DNA from: Nocardioides sp. YR527
Lineage (GTDB): Bacteria > Actinomycetota > Actinomycetes > Propionibacteriales > Nocardioidaceae
Reading direction: 5' to 3'
DNA: 64,000 bases
Assembly (NCBI RefSeq): GCF_900101045.1
Contig: NZ_FNFN01000006.1
Span: forward strand, 434,001 to 498,000
Of the stretch, positions 15,741 to 24,223 are shown piece by piece (the first letter of the stretch is position 1; the number at the start of each line of letters is the position of its first letter). The notes below the pieces were generated by a model that did no database searches, had not been told where the DNA came from, and saw only the letters and a list, made by a program, of their open reading frames with translations. The translations under genes and the position numbers were made by a program.

Positions 15741-17045
15741 TCAGGGGGAGACGAGCCAGATGTCGTCATCGCCGAGCATCAGGACCCGGCCGTCGTCGAG
15801 CCCGTAGGGGAGCGAGCCGTACGGAGCCGCGAGCTGCGCGGTCTCGTCGCCGGACGCGGCGTCGACGAAGGTGTGCCTGTAAGCGGGCATGTCCCGACCG
15901 ACGGCGAGTTCCGTCAGCGGCTGCGGCCCGTTGGCGTAGCGATCGACGACCGGCCCGCTCACCAAGATGCCCGGGTAGATCTTCGTCGACTTCTCGAGGA
16001 CGTCGTGGGAGGTCCGGTCCAGCTTCTCGGTCCACAGCCGCTCCCCGGTCGTGGGGGAGTACGCCGAGACCTGGTCGGTCAGGGTGAGCACCACCGCGTC
16101 CGGGGTCGGCGACAGCTGTATCCGGTCCGTCTCATCGGTCGGCCCGGTCCTGATCTTGAAGCTGTTGGCTTGTCGGCCGTCCAGGTCGGTGGTGACGATC
16201 TCGTAGCCGTCGTCGGTGGGATCGTTGAGGTAGATACGGTCGGCGAACACGTCGACCGCGGGATATCCGAGGTCCGAACAAGGGGTGCTGGTCGTCCATG
16301 CCCGGATGCCGGCCCGGGTGGCGGTGAAGGTGCAGGTGCCGTTCTGACGGGAGACGCCGACGAGGAGATCGCCGACCTGGGCCGCGGTGTGGTCGTCGAG
16401 GAGCTGGATCGGGCTGCCCAGAGGCTTCCCATCGCGCACCTGGCGGACGGTGTGCGTCGCTGGGTCGATGTCGGTCGCGATCGTCGGGACCCGGCGTACG
16501 GATCTCTCCTCGAACGTGCCGTAGCCGATGAATGCGGGCGTCGCGAGGTCGGGGGAGAGCCGCGGGGTTCGCGATGTCTCCCGTCCCGAGGCATCGAAGT
16601 GAACCGTGGAGCACCCCTTCTCCGTGCAGACCACGGCGTCGAGCTCGCCGTCGGCGCTGATGGCGATCGGCTGGTAGTTGTCGTCCACGGCCCGCTGCCA
16701 CGCCTGATCGCCGTCGCGGTCGTACATCGCGATCTGCTCGATCCCGCCAGCCGCGACATGGCCGCCATCCCCGACATGGGCCCAGATCCCGTCCAGGGGC
16801 TCCTCGGCCACAACCTTGCCGGATCTCAGGTCGCGGATAGTGAGCCGGTCGTCGTCGTAGGTGTAGACCCGGTCCCGTACGACGACCGCCTCGTCGGAGC
16901 CGTGCTCAACCTCGGCGTGCCACGCGACGTCGCCGGCCACCAGTTCGTGGGCCCGCCAGTGGCCGAGACCGACGAGCAGCGCCCCGACTCCGGCCAGCGC
17001 TCCGACGGCTATGAGCGCCTTCTTCGTGCCCGGTGCGACTGCCAT
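15741..17045 (-). CDS. Membrane-anchored PQQ-like beta-propeller protein
   Basis: A 434-residue protein with an uncleaved-looking N-terminal signal anchor (residues 8-30, Ala/Gly/Val/Leu-rich). The rest is beta-propeller-like, with repeated strands such as YTYDDDRLTIRDLRSGKVV and VSAYSPTTGERLWTEKLD that resemble PQQ/WD blades. Two cysteine pairs in the exported part may form disulfides. Likely an extracytoplasmic binding or scaffold protein; no catalytic residues are identifiable. ATG 17045 directly precedes the signal anchor. Confidence 0.8.
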   Translation of the reverse strand: MAVAPGTKKALIAVGALAGVGALLVGLGHWRAHELVAGDVAWHAEVEHGSDEAVVVRDRVYTYDDDRLTIRDLRSGKVVAEEPLDGIWAHVGDGGHVAAGGIEQIAMYDRDGDQAWQRAVDDNYQPIAISADGELDAVVCTEKGCSTVHFDASGRETSRTPRLSPDLATPAFIGYGTFEERSVRRVPTIATDIDPATHTVRQVRDGKPLGSPIQLLDDHTAAQVGDLLVGVSRQNGTCTFTATRAGIRAWTTSTPCSDLGYPAVDVFADRIYLNDPTDDGYEIVTTDLDGRQANSFKIRTGPTDETDRIQLSPTPDAVVLTLTDQVSAYSPTTGERLWTEKLDRTSHDVLEKSTKIYPGILVSGPVVDRYANGPQPLTELAVGRDMPAYRHTFVDAASGDETAQLAAPYGSLPYGLDDGRVLMLGDDDIWLVSP

Positions 17046-17112
17046 GGTTCCTCCGAAGTTCCGAGATCGACAGGCGCAGCCTAGTCGTCGCGATGGAGAA
17101 GCCTGACCCGCG

Positions 17113-18492
17113 TCAGTGGCCGCCCACGAGCGGAGAGACGGCCCGCGCGACCAGCGAGCCCTTGCCTGTGGCGGTCTCCTCCGCGTCGGCCACCGTCATC
17201 GCACGCAGCCCGGCGTTGACGCCGAGCCAGCGCAGCGGCTCTGGCTCCCAGCGCGGTGAGATGTGACCGACCCAGGGGAGGGTGGTGAGATCGGACTCGG
17301 TGCCGAGGACCAGGTCGCGCAGCGTACGGCCGGCCAGGTTGGTGGTCGCGACGCCGTCGCCGACGTAGCCGCCGGCATGCGCGAGCCCGCTGGCCGGGTC
17401 GTAGCCGACCGAGGCGTGCCAGTCGCGCGGGATGCCGAGCACGCCGCCCCACCGGTGGGTGACCTTGTGGCCGCGTACGGCCGGGAACATCTCGATGAGG
17501 GTCGCCTGCAGGCGGCGGTGGGTGCGCAGGTCGGAGGCGTCCGCGTGGGTGATCCTCGACCCGAAGGAGTACGGAGCGCCACGCCCGCCGAAGACCAGCC
17601 GGTCGTCCGCGGTGCGCTGCCCGTAGATCAGCAGGTGCCGGCCGTCGGAGAACGTCTCGCGCTCCTCCAGGCCGATGCTCGACCAGACCAGGTCGGAGAG
17701 GGGTTCGGTGGCGATGATGAGGGAACGCACCGGGATGACCTCGCGCTCGAGGCCGGCCAGCGTCGGGGTGTAGCCCTCGGTCGCGCGTACGACGACGTCG
17801 GCGGTGACCACGTCACGCTCGGTTCGCACCTGGTGCGGCTCGATCGCGGTGACCCGGGTCTGCTCGTAGATCGTGACACCGCGGGCCTCGACGGCGCGGG
17901 CCAGGCCCCGGACGAGCTTCGCGGGGTGGAGCGCAGCGCAGTCGGGGGTGTAGGTCGCACCGAGTGTGTTGGTCGCGGCGAGCCGCTTCTCGGCAGCGGC
18001 TCGGTCCAGCAGAGAGATCTCGGCGTCACCGAGCCCCCAGGAGCGGGCGTGCTCGACCTCGTCGCGGGCGCGCTCGAGCTGGGCGGCCGTACGGGCCACC
18101 ACGACCGTGCCGCCCTTGGCGATGTCGGCCTCGATGCCTTCGGCCCCGGCGACCCGGATCACCTCGTCGACGCATCTCCGCATCGCCCGGTCCTGGGCGA
18201 GCGCGGCCTCCCGGCTCGAACCAGCAGCCACCTTGTCGAGCGAGGCGGGGAAGAGGGCCGAGCACCAGCCGCCGTTGCGGCCCGAGGCGCCGAAGCCGGC
18301 GACCTCGGCCTCGAGGATCGCGATCTTCAGGTCGGGCCTGGCCTCGGCCAGGTAGTAGGCCGTCCACAGCCCGGTGTAGCCGGCGCCCACGATCGCGACG
18401 TCGACCTCGATGTCGCCAATCAGCGCCGGCCGTGGCTCCCAGGCGTCACCCGCGGTCGCGTGCCACAGGCTGATCTCGGGGTAAGAGGTCAC
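17113..18492 (-). CDS. FAD-dependent oxidoreductase (DAO/PuuB-like)
   Basis: A 459-residue DAO-fold flavoenzyme. The dinucleotide-binding motif is VAIVGAGYTGLWTAYYL with the ribose-binding Glu in ILEAE, and RNGGW follows as in gamma-glutamylputrescine oxidases and sarcosine oxidase relatives. It probably oxidises an amine or N-substituted amino acid. GTG 18492 overlaps the upstream Lrp gene stop by 4 bp (GTGA), so both are translated together. The frame stays open far upstream but adds no conserved sequence. The homologous gene at 19087 lies on the other side of the same regulator. Confidence 0.9.
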   Translation of the reverse strand: MTSYPEISLWHATAGDAWEPRPALIGDIEVDVAIVGAGYTGLWTAYYLAEARPDLKIAILEAEVAGFGASGRNGGWCSALFPASLDKVAAGSSREAALAQDRAMRRCVDEVIRVAGAEGIEADIAKGGTVVVARTAAQLERARDEVEHARSWGLGDAEISLLDRAAAEKRLAATNTLGATYTPDCAALHPAKLVRGLARAVEARGVTIYEQTRVTAIEPHQVRTERDVVTADVVVRATEGYTPTLAGLEREVIPVRSLIIATEPLSDLVWSSIGLEERETFSDGRHLLIYGQRTADDRLVFGGRGAPYSFGSRITHADASDLRTHRRLQATLIEMFPAVRGHKVTHRWGGVLGIPRDWHASVGYDPASGLAHAGGYVGDGVATTNLAGRTLRDLVLGTESDLTTLPWVGHISPRWEPEPLRWLGVNAGLRAMTVADAEETATGKGSLVARAVSPLVGGH

Positions 18493-18962
18493 CTGACTCC
18501 CCAGGCGTACGTCTGCTTGTGCAGGTGGAGGTACATGAACGTCTCGGTGCTCACCACGCCCTCGATGGCGCGGATCTTGCTGGAGACGAGGTTGAGCAAG
18601 GCCTCGTCGCTCTCGGCGACGACCTCGACGAGCAGGTCGTAGGAGCCGGCGGTGATGACGATGTAGTCGACCTCGTCGAGCTTGCCGAGCTCGTCGGCGA
18701 TCCCTTCGATCGGCCCGGAGGTGCGTACGCCGATCATGGCCTGCCGCGCGAAGCCGAGCTCGAGCGGGTCGGTGACCGCGACGACCTGCATGACGCCGCT
18801 GTCGACGAGGCGCTGCACGCGCTGTCGCACCGCGGCCTCGCTCAGGCCGACCTCCTTGCCGATCGCGGCATAGCTGCGCCGCCCGTCCTGCTGGAGCTGC
18901 TCGATGATCAGCTTGTTGACCTCGTCGAGGTGAGCGCCCCCGTTGCGCTTGCGAGTGGTCAT
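18489..18962 (-). CDS. Lrp/AsnC-family transcriptional regulator (amine catabolism locus)
   Basis: A 157-residue regulator. The N-terminal HTH is at about residues 12-60 (LDEVNKLIIEQLQQDGRRSY and GLSEAAVRQRVQRL) and the C-terminal RAM domain includes GSYDLLVEVV. It is co-transcribed with the downstream flavoenzyme through a 4-bp overlap and is divergent from a second flavoenzyme, so it probably controls both from the 124-bp intergenic region. Its ligand is unknown, possibly an amino acid or polyamine derivative. Confidence 0.92.
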   Translation of the reverse strand: MTTRKRNGGAHLDEVNKLIIEQLQQDGRRSYAAIGKEVGLSEAAVRQRVQRLVDSGVMQVVAVTDPLELGFARQAMIGVRTSGPIEGIADELGKLDEVDYIVITAGSYDLLVEVVAESDEALLNLVSSKIRAIEGVVSTETFMYLHLHKQTYAWGVR

Positions 18963-19086
18963 GGCGCCCAGTCAACCTGTTCGCCGTGGCCAGATGCAAC
19001 GAAATCCGTCGTGTGTAACGAACAATTTCCATGATTCCGTACGTTGTGTGTGGCTGAAGGCCTCTGAAGTTGTCATAGTGGGCGTC
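18963..19086. promoter_or_regulatory. Divergent promoter region of the Lrp/flavoenzyme pair
   Basis: This is unusually AT-rich for the window (GAAATCC and AACAATTTCC elements around 19000-19030), and GAAAT and ATTTC form a separated inverted pair. It is the natural place for binding of the adjacent Lrp protein. No exact operator can be defined by eye. Confidence 0.35.
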
Positions 19087-20475
19087 GTGAACCATGTCTC
19101 GCTGACCGATGCGAAGCCCGCCGTCTACTGGCTGGACGACCCCGCGAAGCCAGCGCCGCTGCCGCCTCTGCTCGGGGTGACATCGGCGGATCTGGTCGTC
19201 GTCGGGGGTGGCTATTCGGGTCTGTGGACGGCGCTGCTGGCCCGGGTGCGGTTTCCGTCGTGGTCGGTGGTGCTGCTGGAGGCCGGTCAGTGCGGGGACC
19301 AGGCATCGGGCCGCAACGGCGGCTTCGCCGAGGCGTCGCTGACCCATGGATTCTGGAACGGCCTGGAGCGATGGCCCGACGAGCTCGCGACGCTGGACCG
19401 GCTCGGTCAGCAGAACCTCGATGAGATGGCCGCGACCATCGAGGAGTACGGCATCGACTGCGACTGGCGGCTGACCGGCGCACTGAACGTCGCCACCCGC
19501 CCGCACGAGGTCGACGACCTCGCCGAGTGGTCGGCCGCGCTGACCGAGCACGGCATCAAGCACCGGCTGCTGGACGAGACCGCGGTGCGGGCCGAGCTTC
19601 GCTCGCCGACCTTTCTCGGTGGCCTGGAGGTGCTCGGCGACACGGCCACGGTCGAGCCGGCGCGGCTGGCCTGGGGGCTGCGTCAGGCCTGCCTGGACGC
19701 GGGGGTCGTGATCCACGAGGGCTCCGCGGTGAGCGGCCTCGCCCGCGACGGCGCGGGGATGATGGTCTCGACACTTACCGGGTCGGTGCGGGCCGGACGG
19801 GTCGCGCTGGCCACCAACGCCTTCCCGCCGCTGCTGCGGCGGCTGCGGATGATGACCGTGCCGGTCTACGACTACGTACTCATGACCGAGCCGCTCTCCG
19901 ATGCGCAGCTGGACGCCATCGGCTGGGCGAACCGGCAGGGCGTCAGCGACTCCGCCAACCACTTCCACTACTACCGCCTGACCAGGGACAACCGGATCCT
20001 GTGGGGCGGCTACGACGCGATCTACCACTTCGGCTCGAAGATCTCACCGGAGCTGGAGACCGGCGCCACCCACGACAAGCTGGCCGGCCACTTCTTCGAG
20101 ACCTTCCCGCAGCTCGAGGGGCTGCGCTTCACCCACCGCTGGGCCGGCGTCATCGACACCTGCACCCGCTTCTCGGCATTCTTCGGCAAGGCGTACGCCG
20201 GCCGCGTCGCCTACGCCCTCGGCTACACGGGTCTCGGCGTCGGAGCCACCCGCTTCGGTGCCCAGGTGATGCTCGACCTCCTCAGCGGCGAGCAGACGGA
20301 GCGTACGTCCCTGGAGATGGTGCGTTCCAAGCCGCTGCCGTTCCCGCCCGAGCCGGCTCGGTACGCCGGTATCCAGATGATGGTCCGCTCGCTCGGCAAG
20401 GCCGACGCCAACGGTGGCCGTCGCGACCTGTTCCTGCGGACGATGGATCGTCTGGGGCTGGGGTTCGACTCGTAA
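19087..20475 (+). CDS. FAD-dependent oxidoreductase (DAO/PuuB-like), second copy
   Basis: A 462-residue DAO-fold flavoprotein. The FAD motif is VVVGGGYSGLWTALLA with LLEAG, followed by ASGRNGGF, and a C-terminal GYTGLGVGATRFGAQ segment closes the FAD site. It is a distant paralog of the enzyme at 17113-18492. In the context of an aminotransferase and an aminoaldehyde dehydrogenase nearby, amine or polyamine oxidation is the best guess. GTG 19087 starts about 40 residues before the FAD motif; upstream in-frame starts overlap the promoter of the divergent regulator. Confidence 0.88.
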   Translation: MNHVSLTDAKPAVYWLDDPAKPAPLPPLLGVTSADLVVVGGGYSGLWTALLARVRFPSWSVVLLEAGQCGDQASGRNGGFAEASLTHGFWNGLERWPDELATLDRLGQQNLDEMAATIEEYGIDCDWRLTGALNVATRPHEVDDLAEWSAALTEHGIKHRLLDETAVRAELRSPTFLGGLEVLGDTATVEPARLAWGLRQACLDAGVVIHEGSAVSGLARDGAGMMVSTLTGSVRAGRVALATNAFPPLLRRLRMMTVPVYDYVLMTEPLSDAQLDAIGWANRQGVSDSANHFHYYRLTRDNRILWGGYDAIYHFGSKISPELETGATHDKLAGHFFETFPQLEGLRFTHRWAGVIDTCTRFSAFFGKAYAGRVAYALGYTGLGVGATRFGAQVMLDLLSGEQTERTSLEMVRSKPLPFPPEPARYAGIQMMVRSLGKADANGGRRDLFLRTMDRLGLGFDS

Positions 20476-20519
20476 GGCTGGCTTCTTGGCGGGCGCTGTG
20501 GCTGGTCGTTCTTCTCATG

Positions 20520-20690
20520 TTGGGGCCGCCGACCCGTTACGGATGGTGTTCTCGCCGAATCCCGGAGTCAAGGACGGCCTGCGGCCGCCGGCTTCGCCGG
20601 TCGCCTGCGGCGATCCTTGACACCGGGCTCCGTCGAGAATTTTGGCTGGCTATCGGGTCGGCGGCGGGGTTTGGCGCGGATTCCTTGGGT
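20520..20690 (+). repeat. Copy A of a ~170-bp repeat flanking the HNH gene
   Basis: The core reads GGAGTCAAGGACG, CCGGCTTCGCCGG and ATCCTTGAC and then TTTTGGCTGGCTATCGGG. It matches the reverse complement of 22545-22715 over its whole length with scattered differences. The central part is itself an inverted repeat able to form a stem (GTCAAGGA against TCCTTGAC). Confidence 0.75.
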
Positions 20691-20768
20691 TGGGTACGGG
20701 CCTGGGATCTTGGGCCAGTGATTCCTGGGGACGGATGGTCTCCGCGTGCTTTTACAAGACGATGACAC

Positions 20769-20787
20769 CTTGTGAACGGTTCACAAG
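20769..20787. promoter_or_regulatory. Perfect 19-bp palindrome (possible operator)
   Basis: CTTGTGAAC-G-GTTCACAAG is a perfect 9-bp inverted repeat around one base, a typical dimeric-regulator site. No gene start lies next to it, so its role is unclear and it may be left from lost sequence. Confidence 0.4.
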
Positions 20788-21073
20788 CAGGGTCAGCGGC
20801 ACGGGGCGACGGCCGCGGGATGGCGGACGCTGCGGCCTCAGCTGGCTTCTGGCCATGCCCGTCTCAGGCGAGTCGTCTGGGCGGACGGACAGGGTCATCA
20901 GACGGTGATTGATGCGCCGCAGACTGGCAGCACCACCAACTGCAGCGCATCGGCAGGTTGGCCACCCGGCAGGAGTGGCACGACAAGACGGTGTGTCAGG
21001 GCGCAGATCAGCAATCGCGCCCTCGTGCGCTCGGACACGCATGTGGGCACGGCGGCGCAGGCCAGCCCGGCTG

Positions 21074-22351
21074 TCAGCCGGTCAGGGCGCGCCTGGTGAA
21101 CCGGATCCGACCGTCCGGGAGCCGCTCATAGGTGTAGTCGGGATCGTGGATCCGGCGATGGTCGCTCGGGCACAACAGGACCATGTTCGCTAGATCGGTC
21201 TTCCCATCCTCGGACCACGGTTTCAGATGATGGGCTTCGGTCCAGGCCGCGGGGGCGTCGCAGTCTTCGGCCTGGCAGCACTTGTCTCTGAGCCGGAGTG
21301 CTCGGTGTTGGACCGGGTATGCCAGCCTGGCGGTTCGGCCGAGGTCGAGGATCTCGGAGTCGGTACCGAGCACGACGGGGACGAGGTCGGCGTTGCAGGC
21401 CATCCTCCGGGCCTCGGCGGCGGTGATCTGCTCGCCGTCGAACCCGAGGGCCGCGGTGCCGAGGTCGGCACGGAGCTGGTCGAGGCTCATGGTGATGAAC
21501 ACCGTGGTGCCGTGGCCACCGTGGCGGGGAAGCTGGTCGACGTCGTAGGTCTCGATGACGCGGGCGAACGCCTGGCCGAGGAGCTGGTCGTAGGGCACCT
21601 TGCGGCCCTTGTCCTCGGCCGAGAGCTTCCGGGGCTGGGCCAGGGAGTCCAGCAGGGTGCGGAGCCGCAGCCCGACCGCACGCGAGACTCGGGCGTGGAT
21701 GTCGATGGTGCCGTCACCGTTGTCACGGGAGGAGTAGAAGGTGCGCCGTTGGGCGTGCTCCTCTTCCCGCTGCAAAGCTTTGGCTTCGGCGGCCTCGAAT
21801 CGTTCGGGGTCGATCTCGGCCAGGATCCGTTTGCCGACGATCCGCAGTTCGTTGGCGGTCAGGCGACCGGCGTAATCCACGAGGAGCTTCTCGGCCAGGA
21901 TCAGGTCCTCGGCGCTGGCGGCCGGGTCGGCCTCGATGGCGTCGAGTGCCTGGGTGATCACCCTCGCCTTGTCCTGGGACACTACACCCTCGGCCAGGCC
22001 AGCGGCCACGAGGTCGTACTTGGCCACGCCTGCGGCAAGTTTCATCTGGGAGCGGGCGACCGCCTTGTCGACCAACAGCTCGGTCCGCATCCACCCCGAG
22101 GCGTCCTTCGCACCCGTCTCCTCGGCGATGTCGCCGGCAGACGCGAGCACCCGCAGCTTCAGCGCGGCTTGTTGGGCCTGGAGCTTCTCCAACCGCTCCA
22201 ACAGGTCCTTCTTCTGGCCCGTGCGCCAATAGGCGGGATCGGTGGCCAGCAGCTCGTGGAGAGCGGACTCGATGGCGTTCAAGGCAGCGTCGATCGCATC
22301 GCCGGGGTTGGTGCCCCAGTGGTCGATCTCGCGGCCGAGACTCATCGCCAT
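21074..22351 (-). CDS. DUF222/HNH endonuclease domain protein (13E12 repeat family)
   Basis: A 425-residue protein of the actinobacterial DUF222 family, related to the REP13E12 proteins of Mycobacterium. It has an N-terminal helical DUF222 region (residues about 30-330) and a C-terminal HNH nuclease: CCQAEDC, AHHLKPWSEDG, LCPSDHRRIHD. The HNH residues are all visible, so it may cut DNA. Such genes are multi-copy and probably mobile. This one is bracketed by inverted copies of a ~170-bp repeat, in line with movement as a unit. ATG 22351 or ATG 22345 could start it. Confidence 0.9.
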   Translation of the reverse strand: MAMSLGREIDHWGTNPGDAIDAALNAIESALHELLATDPAYWRTGQKKDLLERLEKLQAQQAALKLRVLASAGDIAEETGAKDASGWMRTELLVDKAVARSQMKLAAGVAKYDLVAAGLAEGVVSQDKARVITQALDAIEADPAASAEDLILAEKLLVDYAGRLTANELRIVGKRILAEIDPERFEAAEAKALQREEEHAQRRTFYSSRDNGDGTIDIHARVSRAVGLRLRTLLDSLAQPRKLSAEDKGRKVPYDQLLGQAFARVIETYDVDQLPRHGGHGTTVFITMSLDQLRADLGTAALGFDGEQITAAEARRMACNADLVPVVLGTDSEILDLGRTARLAYPVQHRALRLRDKCCQAEDCDAPAAWTEAHHLKPWSEDGKTDLANMVLLCPSDHRRIHDPDYTYERLPDGRIRFTRRALTG

Positions 22352-22544
22352 TCCCCTCCTCAGAGGTGTGCTGTGATGGGTCTCATTCTACGCCGCAAAG
22401 CCTCAAGCGGCTGCCTATTTTCCCAGTTCAAACGCCGTTTTCGCGTTCAGCGAACGGCATCGCTTCTGTGGATGGTAAGTGGCCCGAAGGGCCACCCTTC
22501 CGCCCCATCAACATCACCTGTCCCAGGAGTGAATCTGCTGCGCC

Positions 22545-22715
22545 ACACCCGGGCCGCCGCCCCGATAGCCAGCCAAATCTTTTCTCGATCTGGTCCGGAG
22601 TCCAGGACCGCCGAAGGCGGCCGGCGAAGCCGGCGCCCGAAGGGCGTCCTTGACGCCGGAGCAGATCGAGAAGACCCTCAAAGCAAGGGTCGGCGGCCCA
22701 CCCCAACCCCGAAAA
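22545..22715 (-). repeat. Copy B of the ~170-bp repeat flanking the HNH gene
   Basis: The reverse complement carries GGCGTCAAGGACG, CCGGCTTCGCCGG and the GGCTGGCTATCGGG tail in the same order as copy A at 20520-20690. The two copies are in opposite orientation about 1.9 kb apart with the HNH gene between them. The rest of the 22352-22718 gap holds no gene that I can see. Confidence 0.75.
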
Positions 22716-22718
22716 AAC

Positions 22719-22898
22719 CTATGCCGCAGAGCCCTCCTGCGCCGCCGCAACCCGCTCACGGAGCTTGGCGTGGATCTCCTCCGGCGTGCGCTGCGTACGC
22801 TGGCGGTGGTTGCGCGCGATGATGACGCCTGTCGCGGTGACCCCGGCCAGTCCGGCGAGACCGACGATCTTCCACACGCTTGCACTGCCGAAACTCAT
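22719..22898 (-). CDS. Small single-helix membrane protein, unknown function
   Basis: A 59-residue product starting MSFGSASVWKIVGLAGLAGV. A single hydrophobic helix (residues 8-28) is followed by a basic, glutamine/arginine-rich segment (NHRQRTQR) and an amphipathic C-terminal helix. Start ATG 22898 follows a GGGG stretch. It is divergent from the cysteine-peptidase-like gene at 22914, with only 15 bp between the starts, so promoters must lie inside or overlap the coding regions. Confidence 0.7.
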   Translation of the reverse strand: MSFGSASVWKIVGLAGLAGVTATGVIIARNHRQRTQRTPEEIHAKLRERVAAAQEGSAA

Positions 22899-22913
22899 AG
22901 GACCCCCTGCTAG

Positions 22914-23528
22914 ATGTCTGACGACACCACTATCTCCCTTGCTGACGCCGTGGACCAGACCCGGACCGGTGATCTGTGGCTCTTCCGCGGGCGTTCGGTC
23001 GCCGACCGGGCGATCCGGATGCTGAGCAACGCCCCGGTCAATCATGTCGGGATGGCGGTGGTGCTCGACGACCTGCCGCCGCTGATGTGGCATGCCGAGC
23101 TCGGCAAGGGGCTGCTCGATCTCTATACCGGCACCCACCACCGTGGCGTACAGCTCCATGATCTGCGCGCCGCGGTCGAGCAGTGGGCCGGGCGCTACGA
23201 GCAGCAGGTGTGGCTGCGCCAGCTGACCGCCGACATCGATCGCCCGCGGGAGGACGCGCTGCTGCGGACGATCGCCCGGCTCGACGGCACGCCCTTCCCG
23301 TCGACCGCCGCACTGGCCGGACGCTGGGCGCGGGGGAGGGTGCGCTCGAAGGCCGGGCTCGAGCAGGTCTTCTGTGCCGAGGTCGTGGCTGCGACGTACC
23401 AGGAGATGGGCCTGCTCGACGACGAGCGCCCGACCAACTACTACGACCCGGGTCGCTTCTGGTCCGGCGACCACCTGACCCTTCAGGACGGCGCGGTCCT
23501 AGGGAGCGAGGTACGCGTCGTCGGCTGA
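22914..23528 (+). CDS. Permuted NlpC/P60 (YiiX-like) cysteine-hydrolase family protein
   Basis: A 204-residue protein with the circularly permuted papain-like arrangement: a histidine motif near the N-terminus (NHVGMAVV, H44) and the candidate nucleophile C154 in VFCAEVVAATYQ near the C-terminus. Members of this group cleave peptide or lipid amide bonds; the substrate is unknown. No signal peptide is visible, so it is probably cytosolic. The end overlaps the convergent TetR gene by 30 bp. Confidence 0.8.
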   Translation: MSDDTTISLADAVDQTRTGDLWLFRGRSVADRAIRMLSNAPVNHVGMAVVLDDLPPLMWHAELGKGLLDLYTGTHHRGVQLHDLRAAVEQWAGRYEQQVWLRQLTADIDRPREDALLRTIARLDGTPFPSTAALAGRWARGRVRSKAGLEQVFCAEVVAATYQEMGLLDDERPTNYYDPGRFWSGDHLTLQDGAVLGSEVRVVG

Positions 23529-24143
23529 CCCGCGGCCCGCAAGGCGGAGGGCGAGTGAGACCTCGCCGCTCTCGACGAGCGTGCCGATGACGAGCGCACG
23601 GAGCCCTCGGAGAAGCGCGTCGGGGTCGACTAGGTCCGGGGCCGCGAGGGCGTGCAGCAGATAGCCGTGCACGAGGGCGAGCAGCGAGTCGGGGTCGGTC
23701 CGGGTCGCGCCGGCCACGGTGGCGGCACGGTCCGCGACGGCGCGGCCGGCGGTGAGTACCTCGGCAACCACCGGACGGAACTGTGGCTCGCGGGCGGCGT
23801 GGAGCAACCCCTCGAGGAAGGCGAGCGAGTCGGTCGGTGGTGACATCAGCGCCGCGGCGAAAGCCTCGGCCATCGCGTCGGTGCCCGACCCCGTCGAGGC
23901 GAGCTCGTCGGCGAGCGTACGCAGCCGGGCGACGTCCTCGGCCACGCCGGTGCGCAGCGCCTCGGCCGCCAGGTCGGTGATGGAGTCGAAGAAGTAGCCG
24001 ACCGTGGCCAGCGGCAGCCCGGCGCGCTCGGTCACGGCCCGGTGGGTGACTCCGGCCATGCCCTTCTCGGCAGCCACCTCGATCGTGGCCCGGACGAGGG
24101 CGTCGCGCCGCTGCCGGGCGCTGTCGCCGTGCCGTCGCTTCAT
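23499..24143 (-). CDS. TetR-family transcriptional regulator
   Basis: A 214-residue regulator. The N-terminal HTH (residues about 10-55) reads ALVRATIEVAAEKGMAGVTHRAVTERAGLPLATVGYFF, split here only for description; the helical ligand-binding domain follows. It is divergent from the amidase at 24224, and a 26-bp near-perfect inverted repeat lies between them, so it is probably a local repressor of the amidase and of itself. ATG 24143 begins 12 residues ahead of the HTH. Confidence 0.92.
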   Translation of the reverse strand: MKRRHGDSARQRRDALVRATIEVAAEKGMAGVTHRAVTERAGLPLATVGYFFDSITDLAAEALRTGVAEDVARLRTLADELASTGSGTDAMAEAFAAALMSPPTDSLAFLEGLLHAAREPQFRPVVAEVLTAGRAVADRAATVAGATRTDPDSLLALVHGYLLHALAAPDLVDPDALLRGLRALVIGTLVESGEVSLALRLAGRGSADDAYLAP

Positions 24144-24170
24144 GAGCAGAGTGTTTCACGGGGCCAGCGC

Positions 24171-24196
24171 AAAGTCTGGAAGATCTTCTAGACTTT
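24171..24196. promoter_or_regulatory. Operator for the adjacent TetR regulator
   Basis: AAAGTCTGGAAGA (24171-24183) and TCTTCTAGACTTT (24184-24196) form a 13+13 inverted repeat with one mismatch. It lies 27 bp from the TetR start and 27 bp from the amidase start, so a bound dimer would block both promoters. Confidence 0.85.
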
Positions 24197-24223
24197 TTGG
24201 GGTCGATCCAGAAGGCTGTCGGC

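Larger units (their letters stand above)
20476..21073. other. Long intergenic region downstream of the second flavoenzyme
   Basis: This is about 600 bp without a recognisable gene. It contains one copy of the inverted repeat that flanks the HNH gene (about 20520-20690) and a perfect palindrome at 20769-20787. From about 20790 to 21073 I see only short open frames with no recognisable protein signature. Confidence 0.6.

Noticed and set aside
17263..18642. Long plus-strand open frame (459 codons) across the FAD oxidoreductase gene
   Set aside because: It is the antisense shadow of the minus-strand flavoenzyme. The real gene has FAD motifs and a GTGA overlap with the Lrp gene, while this frame shows no recognisable protein sequence.
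18493..20028. 5' extension of the minus-strand flavoenzyme frame to about 971 codons
   Set aside because: The extension crosses the Lrp gene and the second flavoenzyme out of frame and contains no conserved sequence; GTG 18492 gives the normal length.
20752..21042. 96-codon minus-strand frame in the long intergenic region
   Set aside because: No ribosome-binding site or recognisable family; arginine/proline-rich composition typical of noncoding GC-rich DNA.
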